Shown here: positions 47,928 through 58,287 of the stretch, one piece after another
Layout of the letters: each line of letters starts with the position of its first letter
How positions within the stretch are numbered: position 1 is the stretch's first letter
Assembly: GCA_020746995.1 (NCBI GenBank)
Contig: JAGPXD010000001.1
Span: 1,674,001 to 1,738,000, forward strand
Source: Plectosphaerella cucumerina
Lineage: Eukaryota > Ascomycota > Sordariomycetes > Glomerellales > Plectosphaerellaceae
Direction: 5' to 3'
Length of the DNA: 64,000 nt
Made by a program: the position numbers and the translations under genes
Notes under the pieces: generated by a model
Told to the model about the DNA's origin: nothing
What the model saw: only the letters and a program-made list of their open reading frames with translations
Database searches by the model: none

Positions 47928-50900
47928 ATGGCTTCAAACGGTGCGCAGGCGGCATACACGGCCGAGAACGTGCTCGCGGCCGTGGTGGCCATGCGCGGCA
48001 CAGAGCGCGAGGCCAAGAAGCAAGCCCATGAATACCTGGAGCGATTCCAGAAATCGGTATGATGGATGCTCCAAGAGGGGAGAGGAAGGCAACAAGTGGA
48101 GACTGATTGCTAACGCGTGACGCTCTAGAAAGAAGCCTGGTCTCTCGTCATCAGCATCCTGCAATCCGACGCCGACGCCGAGGCAAAGATCTTCGCGGCG
48201 ACTACACTGCGCGGAAAGGTTGGACCCCGACCAGGTTACTTGGAGGGAAGCAATGTGCTGACGGACGACAGCTCACTTATGATCTCGGCACGGACATATC
48301 GGAGGGGGAGTTGGCTGCGCTCAGGGAGCAGATCCTCCTGCTTCTGAAGCACTACACTGCGGGACCCAGGCCGATCCGTGTACAGCTTTGCGTCTGCCTG
48401 GCCGTCTTCGCCATCCACATGCAGACGTGGAAGAACGTCCTCTCTGATGTCGTCGAGGCCCTGGAGGGCCCCGGAAGCCACGTCGTCATCCTCGACTTCC
48501 TCCGCATCCTCCCCGAGGAAGTCACCGAAGGCCGCAAAATCACCCTATCAGTACGTGGACCGGCAAAATACCCATTTCGGCTCTCCCGCCATGCGCCTCG
48601 ACCGAGCCGCGTCAGGTCATCGTCAGGAATCCCCGTTCTAATTCGCCATGGCAGGAAGAAGAGTTGTCGCAGAGGACCATGGAGCTCCTGAGCGAAAACG
48701 CAGACAAGGTGGTGCAGCTGCTCGTCAACTACGCGCAATCCGCCGGTGCGCACGCCTCGCCCAAACTACCCGGTGCCGACAGAGTGCTGACGAGACCCAG
48801 AGAAACCCTCGGACGACCCTTTGCTGATGGACTGCGTCGCATCCTGGCTGAGAGAGGTGCCCGTGAGCATCATCGTGCAGTCGCCGCTCTGTGATGTCGT
48901 CTTCCGCGGTGTCCTGAGCGACGATGCATCCAAGGAGGCCACTGAGGCCATCTGCACTATTCTCCGCGAGACGAGGGATGTGGACGAGAGCGCCGAGACC
49001 ATCAAGCTTCTGCTGGACCGCGTTCTTCAGCTGAGGCCCCGGATTCAGACAGCGGTCAGGGAGGAGGACACAGACACCTTCGAGGCCCTCACCAAGATTT
49101 TCGCAACCGCTGCGGAGGCTTGGGTCGTGGCGATTGCCCGCGAGCCCGCACACTTCCGGCCGCTCGTCGAGGCCGTCCTCGAGTGCGCACATCTCGACCA
49201 GAACCGCGAGGTCATCGAGCACACCTTCGATTTCTGGAACCAGCTCAAGCAGTACTTGGTGCTGGATATTTACATCGAGGCGAGACTCCAAATGGTCGAC
49301 GTGTACTCCAAGCTGGTGGATATCCTTTTCAACCACCTGCAGTACCCCAACAGCAACGAGCAGGATCTCTTCGATGGTGACCGCGAGGCCGAGGAGCGGT
49401 TCCGTGAGTTCCGCCATAGGATGGGCGATACTCTCAAGGACTCTTGCGAGGTCATGGGTGTTACCGAGTGCTTGAGCAAGGTGCTCGCGGCCATCAAGAC
49501 GTGGTCGAGCGAGAGGAGCTCGACTACTTCGGCCCCGGGCGTCGTGCCGCACTGGCAGGAGCTGGAGGCGCCCCTTTTCGCAATGCGCGCTATGGGCCAG
49601 ATGGTGCCCAAGGACGAGAATATCGTTCTGCCGCAGCTGATCCCCCTCCTGGTCGAGATCCCTCCTCACGAGAAGCTCCGCTTCGCCACCATTATGGTTC
49701 TCGGCCGTTACACCGAGTGGACGGCACAGCACCCCGAGTACCTGGAACCCCAGTTCACCTACATCGTCACGTCGTTCCAGACGGACTCGAAGGAGGTGGT
49801 CCGCGCCGCCGCCATGGCCATCAAGTACTTCTGCACTGACTGCAGGGACCTACTCAGCGGCCAGGTTGTCCAGCTGCAGTCCTTCTACGACCAGATCCTC
49901 GACAAGCTGCCGGACATCAGCCAGGAAGAGATTACCGAGGGCGTCGCCAACGTCGTGTCAGCCCAGCCCGAGGCGGAGCTCTACAAGCTGCTGAAGCTTT
50001 ACTGCGACCCTCTTGTCCAGAGGTTGATGACCAAGGCTAACCTTGCCACCGACGAGGACAGCAAGGTCGCTGTGGCAGGTGAGAACTGACCCTGACGAAC
50101 ACCACGTACAACAACATGTTACTGATTCTTCGCCTGCAGACCACATCCAGCTCATCACCATCTTCGTGCAGATCGTGCGGCCCTACACACCAGGCGCCGC
50201 CGAGAACCCGGCCGTCAAGTACTGGCAGGAGGTGTTCCCCGTCTTGGCGACGATTGTGGAGAACTTTGTGAGCTTTGTGCCCATCTGCGAGCGCGTTTGC
50301 CGCTGCTGGCGTCACATGGTCATCTCGTACCGCACGGCTATGACCCCTCTGCTGCCTGAGATGGCCAACAAGCTGGCCAGCGGCTTCAACCAGTCACGCC
50401 AGGGTGCCTTCCTCTGGGTGACATCTGCCATCCTGCGGGAGTTCTCCGAGGACCGTGAGCAGGTCGACCAGTCGATCACCCAGAGCATCTACGTGTTCTT
50501 TGAGGCCCAGGCCACAACCTTCCTCCAGGTCCTGAGCGACATCAAGCCGAGCGAGCTTCCGGATGTCATCGAGGACTTCTACAGGCTGCTCATTGACGCA
50601 CTTCTCTACTACCCCCACAGGCTCATTCCCTCGGAGCTACTGGTGCCCATCTTTGAGGCTGCCATCTACGCCCTCACCCTGGAGCAGCATAACCCCCTCT
50701 CGGCGACGCTGCACTTCCTGCGGGACATCCTGTCCTATGGTGGTGACAACCCGGCCAACTCGGACGCCATGGCGCCAGAGGTGGCCGCGCAGATCAAGGC
50801 GACTGTCATGTCGCTGCTCCAGAACCACGGCGAGAAGCTGGTCAAGCAGATCATGGCGGGCATGATGATCACGTTCCCTCGTGATTGCTTCCCTGACGGA

Positions 50901-51176
50901 AGCGCCGTGCTGCTGGCCATGTTTGAGCTCCTGCCGGCCCAGACCACGACATGGGTGGAGAAGACGCTGCACATGCTGCCCCAGGGCACCATCACGCCAG
51001 CTGAGGCTGACAAGCTCATCACCAAGATCAAGGAGCGCATCAGCGGCGACCCCACCAGCACTCGCCAAGTCCGGGTGCTGCTCCAGGACTTCACAAACAC
51101 CTACCGCCGCCGTTACGTCGCGCCACGAGACGGCCTCGGCCAGCTGGAAGCTGACCGCTTCCACTTCAAGCGTTGA
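47928..51176 (+). CDS. MTR10: Karyopherin Mtr10 / transportin-SR family nuclear import receptor
   Basis: Six exons: 47928-48056, 48129-48218, 48272-48550, 48655-48745, 48801-50078 and 50140-51176, giving 967 residues, near yeast Mtr10 (972). Importin-beta family carrier: imports SR-like mRNA-binding proteins (Npl3 in yeast) and takes part in tRNA retrograde import. The N-terminal importin-beta repeat is EAKKQAHEYLERFQKSKEAWSLVISILQSDADAEAKIFAATTLRGKLTYDL, reassembled across two introns. The whole protein is helical HEAT repeats (for example EKLRFATIMVLGRYTEWTAQHPEYLEPQFTYIV) and ends TSTRQVRVLLQDFTNTYRRRYVAPRDGLG. It is flanked by the two inverted tRNA-Ser(AGA) genes. Confidence 0.94.
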
Positions 51177-51618
51177 ATCCTCTTGGTGACGGGATCAGCT
51201 AATACATAAGGACAGTGAACAGGGCGAATGGAGTTGGAGCGATCGACGGGTTGGGGTGGTCAGGGAATGCGCTCATCGATGGAAGGCAAGAGCGACCTTG
51301 AAAATAGGGGGAGACGTAGATGAATTAGAGGCAAGGAGTTGGACCAAGCAGCATATTGACATGGCGGGACATTTGATTTTGCGACTGGACCGATGGAATT
51401 TGGGGCCAGCATGGAACTGAGGCAGTCGGTAGTAAGGGAGCCCAAACACCCCCTCGACTTGGGTGATGGGTGACATTGAGGATGGGCCAGCTGCTGTCTG
51501 GTCTGATGGATTCCATCAGGGTGTGGGCGGAGGAGAGGGGCAACATATCGTACCCCTCAGTGGAACCTTCAGCACGAGCGATATTGTGTGCAGATTCTGC
51601 CGGAGACCTCATCAAACA
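51177..51618. other. MTR10 3' flank
   Basis: No gene or repeat seen in the stretch before tRNA-Ser copy 2. Confidence 0.5.
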
Positions 51619-51725
51619 GGCGAGGTGGCCGAGTGGTTAAGGCGACAGACTAGAAGTACTGTTCCTGTGACTGCTTCAGCCATCTGTTGGGTTCGCCCGC
51701 GTAGGTTCAAATCCTGCCCTCGTCG
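51619..51725 (+). tRNA. tRNA-Ser(AGA), copy 2, with 26-nt intron
   Basis: Same exons as the copy at 47295-47403: acceptor GGCGAGG/CCTCGTC, discriminator G51725, anticodon AGA at 51652-51654, 13-nt variable arm and box B GGTTCAAATCC. The intron is 51656-51681; its -3 base is G, able to pair with C32. A T5 run at 51765-51769 is the likely terminator. Confidence 0.95.
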
Positions 51726-52533
51726 CGGATAATATCAAGACGCGCTCAGCACAGCTGAGTTTCATTTTTGGTGTTTTGTCGCTCTGCTGTGGACGAGGTG
51801 ATATTGTAGTCAACACGGTTATCTGTGAACAACGCGGACGAAGCACGCCGCTTAGGGTTCAGCAATTAACGCTTCATCAAGGTTATTGAGAAAATAATGG
51901 ACAATCATATGGATTGGTGGCCGACTTGGGCGTCAAGATGGCTGGCCATGCTCAAGTTCCAGAATCCACAGTGATCTGGCCCGTCACATGACTTCGCGGC
52001 AGGCGACATGTCGATTGGCGGCGAAGGACCCTTGCAAACGCGCCGACGCCCAACGGCTTTGACCCGACTTTTTGGATGCCATCCCTCCCACAACTCGGAC
52101 GCCGCCTCGGACTGGCAGAACAAAGCAGGGCTTGCACATGGCCGATCCGTCGAAGGCTGCCCCCCAATTGAATTTCAAGGCGTTCCGGCCTGCAGAGTGC
52201 TGTCTCCCCGGACGGGCTCAAGGGCGATCGGCACGCCAGAGACACCATCATCCCACGACGCGACCGCACCGACTTGGGAGTGCGCTCCGGCTCTGACTGG
52301 CCCAGCTGCCCCCCAGGCATCGGCTCCCACACCGCCTGGGCACATAATAACACCCCGATCTCCTCGTACACCTGCACTTCTCGTCGACCTCCAGTGGCAT
52401 CCTGCCGTGTCATCAAAACAAGAGACAGACAGGTATCAGCACCTGTCCATCGACGCGTCTTCCTCTGCCCGATTGAAACACACGAGAGACCCGACTACCC
52501 AAAGCACCCTCGTCTTCCGCCACCACTGCCTGG
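51726..52533. other. Upstream region of ECM11-like gene
   Basis: Holds the tRNA trailer and the promoter/leader of the next gene. The frame opening at 52008 overlaps the ECM11-like CDS in another phase and shows no family features. Confidence 0.5.
51745..51759 (+). promoter_or_regulatory. Hairpin in pre-tRNA trailer of tRNA-Ser copy 2
   Basis: CTCAGC-ACA-GCTGAG, a 6-bp stem 20 nt after the tRNA 3' end. Compared with copy 1 the second pair is T-A instead of C-G, a compensatory change. The spacer (CGGATA...TCAAGACGCG) is also conserved. Confidence 0.65.
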
Positions 52534-54171
52534 ATGCCGCAAACGACCCTAGCATCGTCGAGACTGGGCTCCCTGAAGGCACGAATCCGAAGACTCAGCA
52601 ACGATACCACATCACCACCCTCGCATCGACAGGGCCACGCCGGCCACCAACACAACGGCTCAGCAGCCTCCGTCGGCACCATGCCGCCCAGTTCGCTGGC
52701 ACAGTTCGCGCGTGGTTTATCAGACCCGCAGAACCAGATGTCCATTGCAAACGCCGACGCCCGCAGAGTCCAGCCAGGCCAGGCCTTCCACCACAACGGA
52801 ATGTCCACATCGCACTACCCCCCCTCGTCGAACCCGAACCCGAACCCGCGCCAGTTCACCACGGCAGAGGCCACCAGGCTACCTTTGGCCAAGTCGACCA
52901 TGCCTCAGCGCTCGCAAGTCCACCGCCCGCGCGCAGATAGCAACTCGAGCATGCCGCCGCTGGGTGAGCCTCCCGCCCATGCGCTACCCCTCCCGCCGGG
53001 TGCGCCGCCCCGTCCTCGTGCCAACTCGGAGGACCGAGGCATACTGAATGCCCCGTCCCTGCCCTCGAACCTGGGTACGCCCTATAATTCACCCCCAAGG
53101 GCCAACGGACGTGCCAATATCCACCACAATCCTGGCCGCTTTGATGATATGCGGTCGCCGCCACGCAACCTCGTCAACGCCCAACGAGCATCCAACGACA
53201 TGCAGCCCTTGATGCTCGCCTCAAACGGCTCTGCCAACATGGCGGGCTCCCAGTCTGGACCCGGTATCAACAGGCACCACAGCACACGGAGCCAGTATCC
53301 AGACGTGGCGGCACAACAAGGCCCGAGTCAGGGCTACGTGGCTCAGCTGGGTTTCAATCAATCACCAGCAAAGCAGGAGATAAACCTGCCCATCCACAAC
53401 GCCAATATCCGGCGATCCTACGTGGGACACCCGCCGACCAACGGCTTGGCCATCGACGGTCGGGCTTCCTCCCCCACAGTCGACAGGAGGCTGGTTTACA
53501 CGCGGCCCATAGTCCAAGACAGGAGTCGAGAGCCCACAATGTTCCAGGAAGATGAGGACTTTGACGAGCACGATGACTTGAACAGCAACTACCCATTCGA
53601 CGACGTCAACGGTACCCCTCGAGCTAGTGCCAAGAGGGTCGACAGAAGTAACAACGGATTTCAAGAAAGCCCCACGCGCCAAGCCCCCTCCCGCAATATT
53701 GTCAAGCCCAAGACCGAGGAGAGCCCGAGCAAGAAGCGCCGCCGGACCAGTGTCGACTACGACGACATCGCCCTCCAGCGCATGAGCTACGTCGACCTCC
53801 AGAGGCAGCCCTTCGATATGGACCCCACGCAGGCTACCATTGACCAACGCGTCGCGTCGTCCGCAAACGAGCCCCTCGAGGACAAACTCAGCCGCTGCAG
53901 GGACAAGGGCGACAGGGAACAGAAACAGCTCTTCAACCAGATGAGCCTCGCCGACTGGGAGCGCTCGGGGGACTGGTTCTTGGAGCAATTCAGCTCTATT
54001 ACCCAGCGGCTCAAGGACGCACGCCAGAACAAGCGCGCCATGGTCGACAGGTTCGAGGCTGAGGTTGCCGCCCGCGAGGAGGCGGTCCGCGCCCGGACCG
54101 AGACCATCAATAAGAAGCTCGACAAGATTAAGCACAAGGGCGAGGACATGCTGGCGGACCGCGAGGGTTGA
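52534..54171 (+). CDS. ECM11-like protein (Ecm11 C-terminal domain), meiotic chromosome factor
   Basis: Single exon of 545 residues from 52534; an ATG at 52681 (496 residues) may be the real start, because nothing upstream of it is recognisable. Residues to about 390 are disordered and rich in Pro, Asn, Ser and Arg, with a basic KKRRRTS patch that may be a nuclear signal. The C-terminal 150 residues match the Ecm11 domain: VDYDDIALQRMSYVDLQRQPFDMDP, LSRCRDKGDREQKQLFNQMSLADWERSGDWFLEQFSSI, then a coiled coil (RLKDARQNKRAMVDRFEAEVAAREEAVRARTETINKKLDKIK). Yeast Ecm11 with Gmc2 helps assemble the synaptonemal complex. In filamentous fungi the domain is conserved but its role is little studied. 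Confidence 0.8.
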   Translation: MPQTTLASSRLGSLKARIRRLSNDTTSPPSHRQGHAGHQHNGSAASVGTMPPSSLAQFARGLSDPQNQMSIANADARRVQPGQAFHHNGMSTSHYPPSSNPNPNPRQFTTAEATRLPLAKSTMPQRSQVHRPRADSNSSMPPLGEPPAHALPLPPGAPPRPRANSEDRGILNAPSLPSNLGTPYNSPPRANGRANIHHNPGRFDDMRSPPRNLVNAQRASNDMQPLMLASNGSANMAGSQSGPGINRHHSTRSQYPDVAAQQGPSQGYVAQLGFNQSPAKQEINLPIHNANIRRSYVGHPPTNGLAIDGRASSPTVDRRLVYTRPIVQDRSREPTMFQEDEDFDEHDDLNSNYPFDDVNGTPRASAKRVDRSNNGFQESPTRQAPSRNIVKPKTEESPSKKRRRTSVDYDDIALQRMSYVDLQRQPFDMDPTQATIDQRVASSANEPLEDKLSRCRDKGDREQKQLFNQMSLADWERSGDWFLEQFSSITQRLKDARQNKRAMVDRFEAEVAAREEAVRARTETINKKLDKIKHKGEDMLADREG

Positions 54172-54956
54172 GAGGGAAGATGGCATTGCTTTCTTCGTGT
54201 ACTTGGGGGTTTCTATTGTTTGCGTCGGCGACTGGGGCTTACATGAACTGACGACCTTATGATTATCACGAACTGCATACATTCGAAGGAGGCCTACGGC
54301 AGGAGGGCACAGCATCTGCCGGGTGGGGGATATGGAGCATTATCATGGCGAGGCAAGCTACTTGAGGCGAGGAGAACACATGGCCTGTAATTCTAGGAAG
54401 CTGTACCTTAATTAGATGCTATTTGCTCATCAGCCTCGATGTTGAGACTCAAGACAGCCCACGCGCTTCATCATATCCGGCGGCTCCGCTTGCCTGCCGC
54501 TTTGAAATCACGCGATGGACTGTACCATGTGAAAATAGAAACAGCGAGAGTCCTAAGGCCTACGCATCTCCACCTCGTCTCGGTACCTGCTCAATTTGCC
54601 TCGACTTGCCCTTCTGCCTGCCGATGGATGTCTGTTTGCTTGTAGCATCGTCTCAAGGCGGCATGGATGGTGGGGCTCTGGTTGCTTACTAAAACCGCTC
54701 TGCCTGCCTTACCAATGGAGACCGACGTCACGCCGCGCGGGGTGATAAACCACGACTACTTCCGCTCCTGGTCCCCTCGCCATCACATCTCCCCACCAAC
54801 ACCACCAACCAAAAGCTTTCACGCCCCAACTGCTCGATTCTTTCCTCGCCCGCGACCAGCCTCTTCTCTGTTCAGGCTGTTCTCCCTTCTTGCGCGCGCG
54901 TTTTCCCATCATCTCTTCGGCGGGGCCTTGACGGTCCCAGGCATCCAGCCGTCACC
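54172..54956. other. Intergenic region upstream of UBA1
   Basis: No gene seen. The last 180 bp are pyrimidine-rich and likely the UBA1 promoter and 5' leader. Confidence 0.5.
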
Positions 54957-57900
54957 ATGACCACAAACACCATCGACGAGTCGCTCTACAGCCGCCAGCT
55001 CTATGTGCTGGGACACGAGGCTATGAAGCGCATGAGCGCATCAAACGTCCTCGTTGTCGGCCTCCGGGGCCTCGGTGTCGAGATCGCCAAGAACATCGCC
55101 CTCGCAGGCGTAAAGAGCCTCACCCTCTACGACCCGGGCCTTGTCGCCCTCTCCGACCTCTCCTCCCAATTCTTCCTCCGCCCCGAGGATGTCGGAAAGC
55201 CTAGAGACGAGGTCACTACCCCTCGCGTCGGCGAGCTCAACTCCTACACCCCCGTCAACACCCATCAGTCCTCCAGCCTTGTCGACGACCTGTCCCAGTT
55301 CGACCGATACCAGGTCGTCGTCCTGACCGGCCTCCCTCTCAAGCACCAGCAGCTCATTGCCGACTACTGCCACTCCAAGAACATCTTCGTCGTCGTTGCC
55401 GATACCTTCGGTCTGTTCGGCTCCATCTTCTGCGACTTTGGCGACAAGTTCAGCGTCATCGACCCCACCGGCGAGACCCCGCTGAACGGAATCATCGCCG
55501 GCATCGACGAGGAGGGTCTCGTGTCGGCCCTGGACGAGACCAGGCACGGTCTCGAGGATGGCGACTACATCACCTTCTCCGAGATTGAGGGCATGGAGGC
55601 TCTCAACAATGCCGAGCCCCGCAAGATCACCGTCAAGGGCCCCTACACATTCTCCATCGGCGATGTCTCCGGCCTCGGCCAGTACAAGCGCGGTGGTCTG
55701 TACCAGCAGGTCAAGGTGCCCAAGATTCTCGAGTTCAAGAGCATGACTGCCTCTCTGAACGACCCCGAGCTCTTCATCTCCGACTTTGCCAAGTTCGACC
55801 GCCCCCAGCAGCTGCACTACGGTTTCCAGGCCCTCCACGCCTTCGCCGAGTCCCAGGGCCGTTTCCCCAACCCGATGGACGACCAGGACGCCGCCGTCAT
55901 CCTCGGCTCTGCTCAGGCCTTTGCCAAGACCCAGGGCGTCGATGTCGAGTTTGATGAGAAGCTTCTCAAGGAGCTCAGCTACCAGGCCAGGGGTGACCTG
56001 AACCCCATGGCGGCCTTCTTCGGCGGCATCGTCGCACAGGAGGTCCTCAAGGCCATCTCGGGCAAGTTCACTCCCATTAAGCAGTGGCTCTACTTCGACT
56101 CGCTCGAGTCCCTGCCCACTTCTACCGCTCGCTCCGTCGAGCTGTGCAAGCCTCTTGGTTCCAGGTACGATGGACAGATCGTCGTCTTCGGCCGCGAGTA
56201 CCAGGAGAAGATCTCGAACATCAAGCAGTTCCTTGTTGGCGCCGGCGCCATTGGATGCGAGATGCTCAAGAACTGGGCTATGATTGGCCTCGGAACCGGT
56301 CCCCAGGGCGAGATCATCGTCACCGACATGGATTCCATTGAGAGGAGCAACCTGAACCGCCAGTTCCTCTTCCGCGCTCCCGATGTCGGCAAGATGAAGA
56401 GCGATTGCGCCGCTGCCGCTGTCCAAGCGATGAACCCGGATCTTGTGGGACATATCAAGTCCCTCAAGGACCGCGTCAGCCCAGACACGGAGGAGCTGTT
56501 CAATGAGCAGTTCTGGAACCGCCTCGATGGCGTGACCAACGCTCTGGACAACGTGGAGGCCCGCACCTACGTTGACCGCCGCTGCGTCTTCTTCCGCAAG
56601 TCTCTCCTCGAGAGTGGTACGCTCGGTACCAAGGGCAACACCCAGGTTGTTCTCCCCCACCTGACCGAGTCTTACTCGTCGTCTCAGGACCCCCCGGAGA
56701 AGGAGTTCCCCATGTGCACCGTCCGCAGTTTCCCCAACAAGATCGACCACACCATCGCCTGGGCCAAGGAGTACATGTTTGAGAACCTCTTCATCGCATC
56801 ACCTACCACCGCGAACCTGTACCTCACCCAGCCCAACTACATCCAGAATGCTCTCAAGCAGGGTGGCAACCAGAAGGCCATTCTGGAAACGCTGCGGGAC
56901 TACCTCACCACCGACCGCCCCCGCACCTTCGAGGACTGCATCGCCTGGGCCCGTCTTCTCTTCGAGAAGGAGTTCAACAACAAGATCCAGCAGCTCCTTT
57001 ACAACTTCCCCAAGGATGCTGAGACGTCCACCGGCACCCTCTTCTGGTCTGGCCCCAAGCGCGCCCCTGACCCGCTCATCTTCGATGCCAACAACCCGAC
57101 GCACTTTGGCTTCGTTGTGGCCGCTGCCAACCTGCATGCTTTCAACTACAACATCAAGTCTCCTGGCCCCGACCGTGACCTGTACCTCCGCGAGCTGGAG
57201 AATGTTATCGTGCCGGACTTCTCGCCCGCTGAGGGTGTCAAGATCCAGGCCAATGACAGCGACCCCGTAAGTTTCCATGCCCAGTCGAAGACTTGAGTCT
57301 CGTGTTAACGTCTTGACAGGATCCCAACGCCGAGGCTGGTGATAGCACCTTCGATGACACAAACGAGCTCAACAAGATCATCGACAGCCTTCCCCAGCCC
57401 ACCGAGCTGGCCGGTTTCCAACTGACACCCGTGGACTTCGAGAAGGATGATGACTCGAACTACCACATCGACTTCATCACAGCGTGCAGCAACCTCCGTG
57501 CTCTCAACTACAAGATCGAGCCTGCGGACCGCCACAAGACCAAGTTCATTGCTGGCAAGATCATCCCCGCCATCGCGACCACCACGGCCCTCGTGACCGG
57601 TCTTGTGATCCTGGAGTTGTACAAGATCATTGACGGCAAGACGGATCTTGAGCAGTACAAGAACGGTTTCATCAACCTCGCCCTGCCCTTCTTCGGCTTC
57701 AGCGAGCCTATCGCCAGCCCCAAGGTTGAATACCAGGGCCCTGACGGCAAGGTCACGCTCGACAAGATCTGGGACCGATTTGAGGTGTCCGACATCACCC
57801 TCAAGGAGCTGCTCGACCACTTTGAGAAGAAGGGTCTGAGCATCTCGATGCTCAGCTCTGGTGTCAGCCTGCTCTACGCCAGCTTCTTCCCCCCCGCGAA

Positions 57901-58060
57901 GCTCAAGGAGCGCTACGCCCTCAAGCTGAGCCAGCTGGTGGAGACTGTGTCCAAGAAGCCGATTCCTGCACACCAGAAGGAGGTCATCTTCGAAATGGTC
58001 GCAGAGGATCAGGCCGAGGAGGATGTCGAGGTGCCTTACATCAAGATGAGGATGGATTAG
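54957..58060 (+). CDS. UBA1: Ubiquitin-activating enzyme E1
   Basis: Two exons: 54957-57266 and 57320-58060, giving 1016 residues, standard for E1. It adenylates ubiquitin with ATP, forms a thioester on its catalytic Cys and passes ubiquitin to E2s. Inactive adenylation half: YSRQLYVLGHEAMKRMSASNVLVVGLRGLGVEIAKN. Active half: FLVGAGAIGCEMLKNWAMIGLG with VTDMDSIERSNLNRQFLFR. Catalytic Cys587 is in FPMCTVRSFPNKIDHTIAWAKEYM. The ubiquitin-fold domain closes the protein (KVTLDKIWDRFEVSDITLKELLDHFEKKGL...VPYIKMRMD). The intron (GTAAGT...GACAG) lies between two Asp-Pro pairs. The - strand frame of 569 codons at 55041-56750 is an antisense shadow. Confidence 0.96.
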
Positions 58061-58287
58061 ATGCGAACTGGCCGGGACGGTCTGGTATTATTGCTTTCAG
58101 CGGAAAAGGCTCCCCGTACGGGTAAATGGATCATGGTTAGACGTATGTAGCCAGCATCCATACAGAGGACATGCTGCTGTAACCACCGGCTTCATGAGTG
58201 ATGCTGCAGAGTGTATATGATGTATTAAGACCATTTGACTTGAAGCTACCAAAAGGCGTCCTGCTTTGGCCGTGATATGGCGCCGTC

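Noticed and set aside
52008..52940. 310-codon + strand open frame before and over ECM11-like
   Set aside because: Overlaps the ECM11-like CDS in another phase and has no recognisable content.
55041..56750. 569-codon - strand open frame
   Set aside because: Antisense shadow of UBA1; the protein on the other strand is near-invariant.
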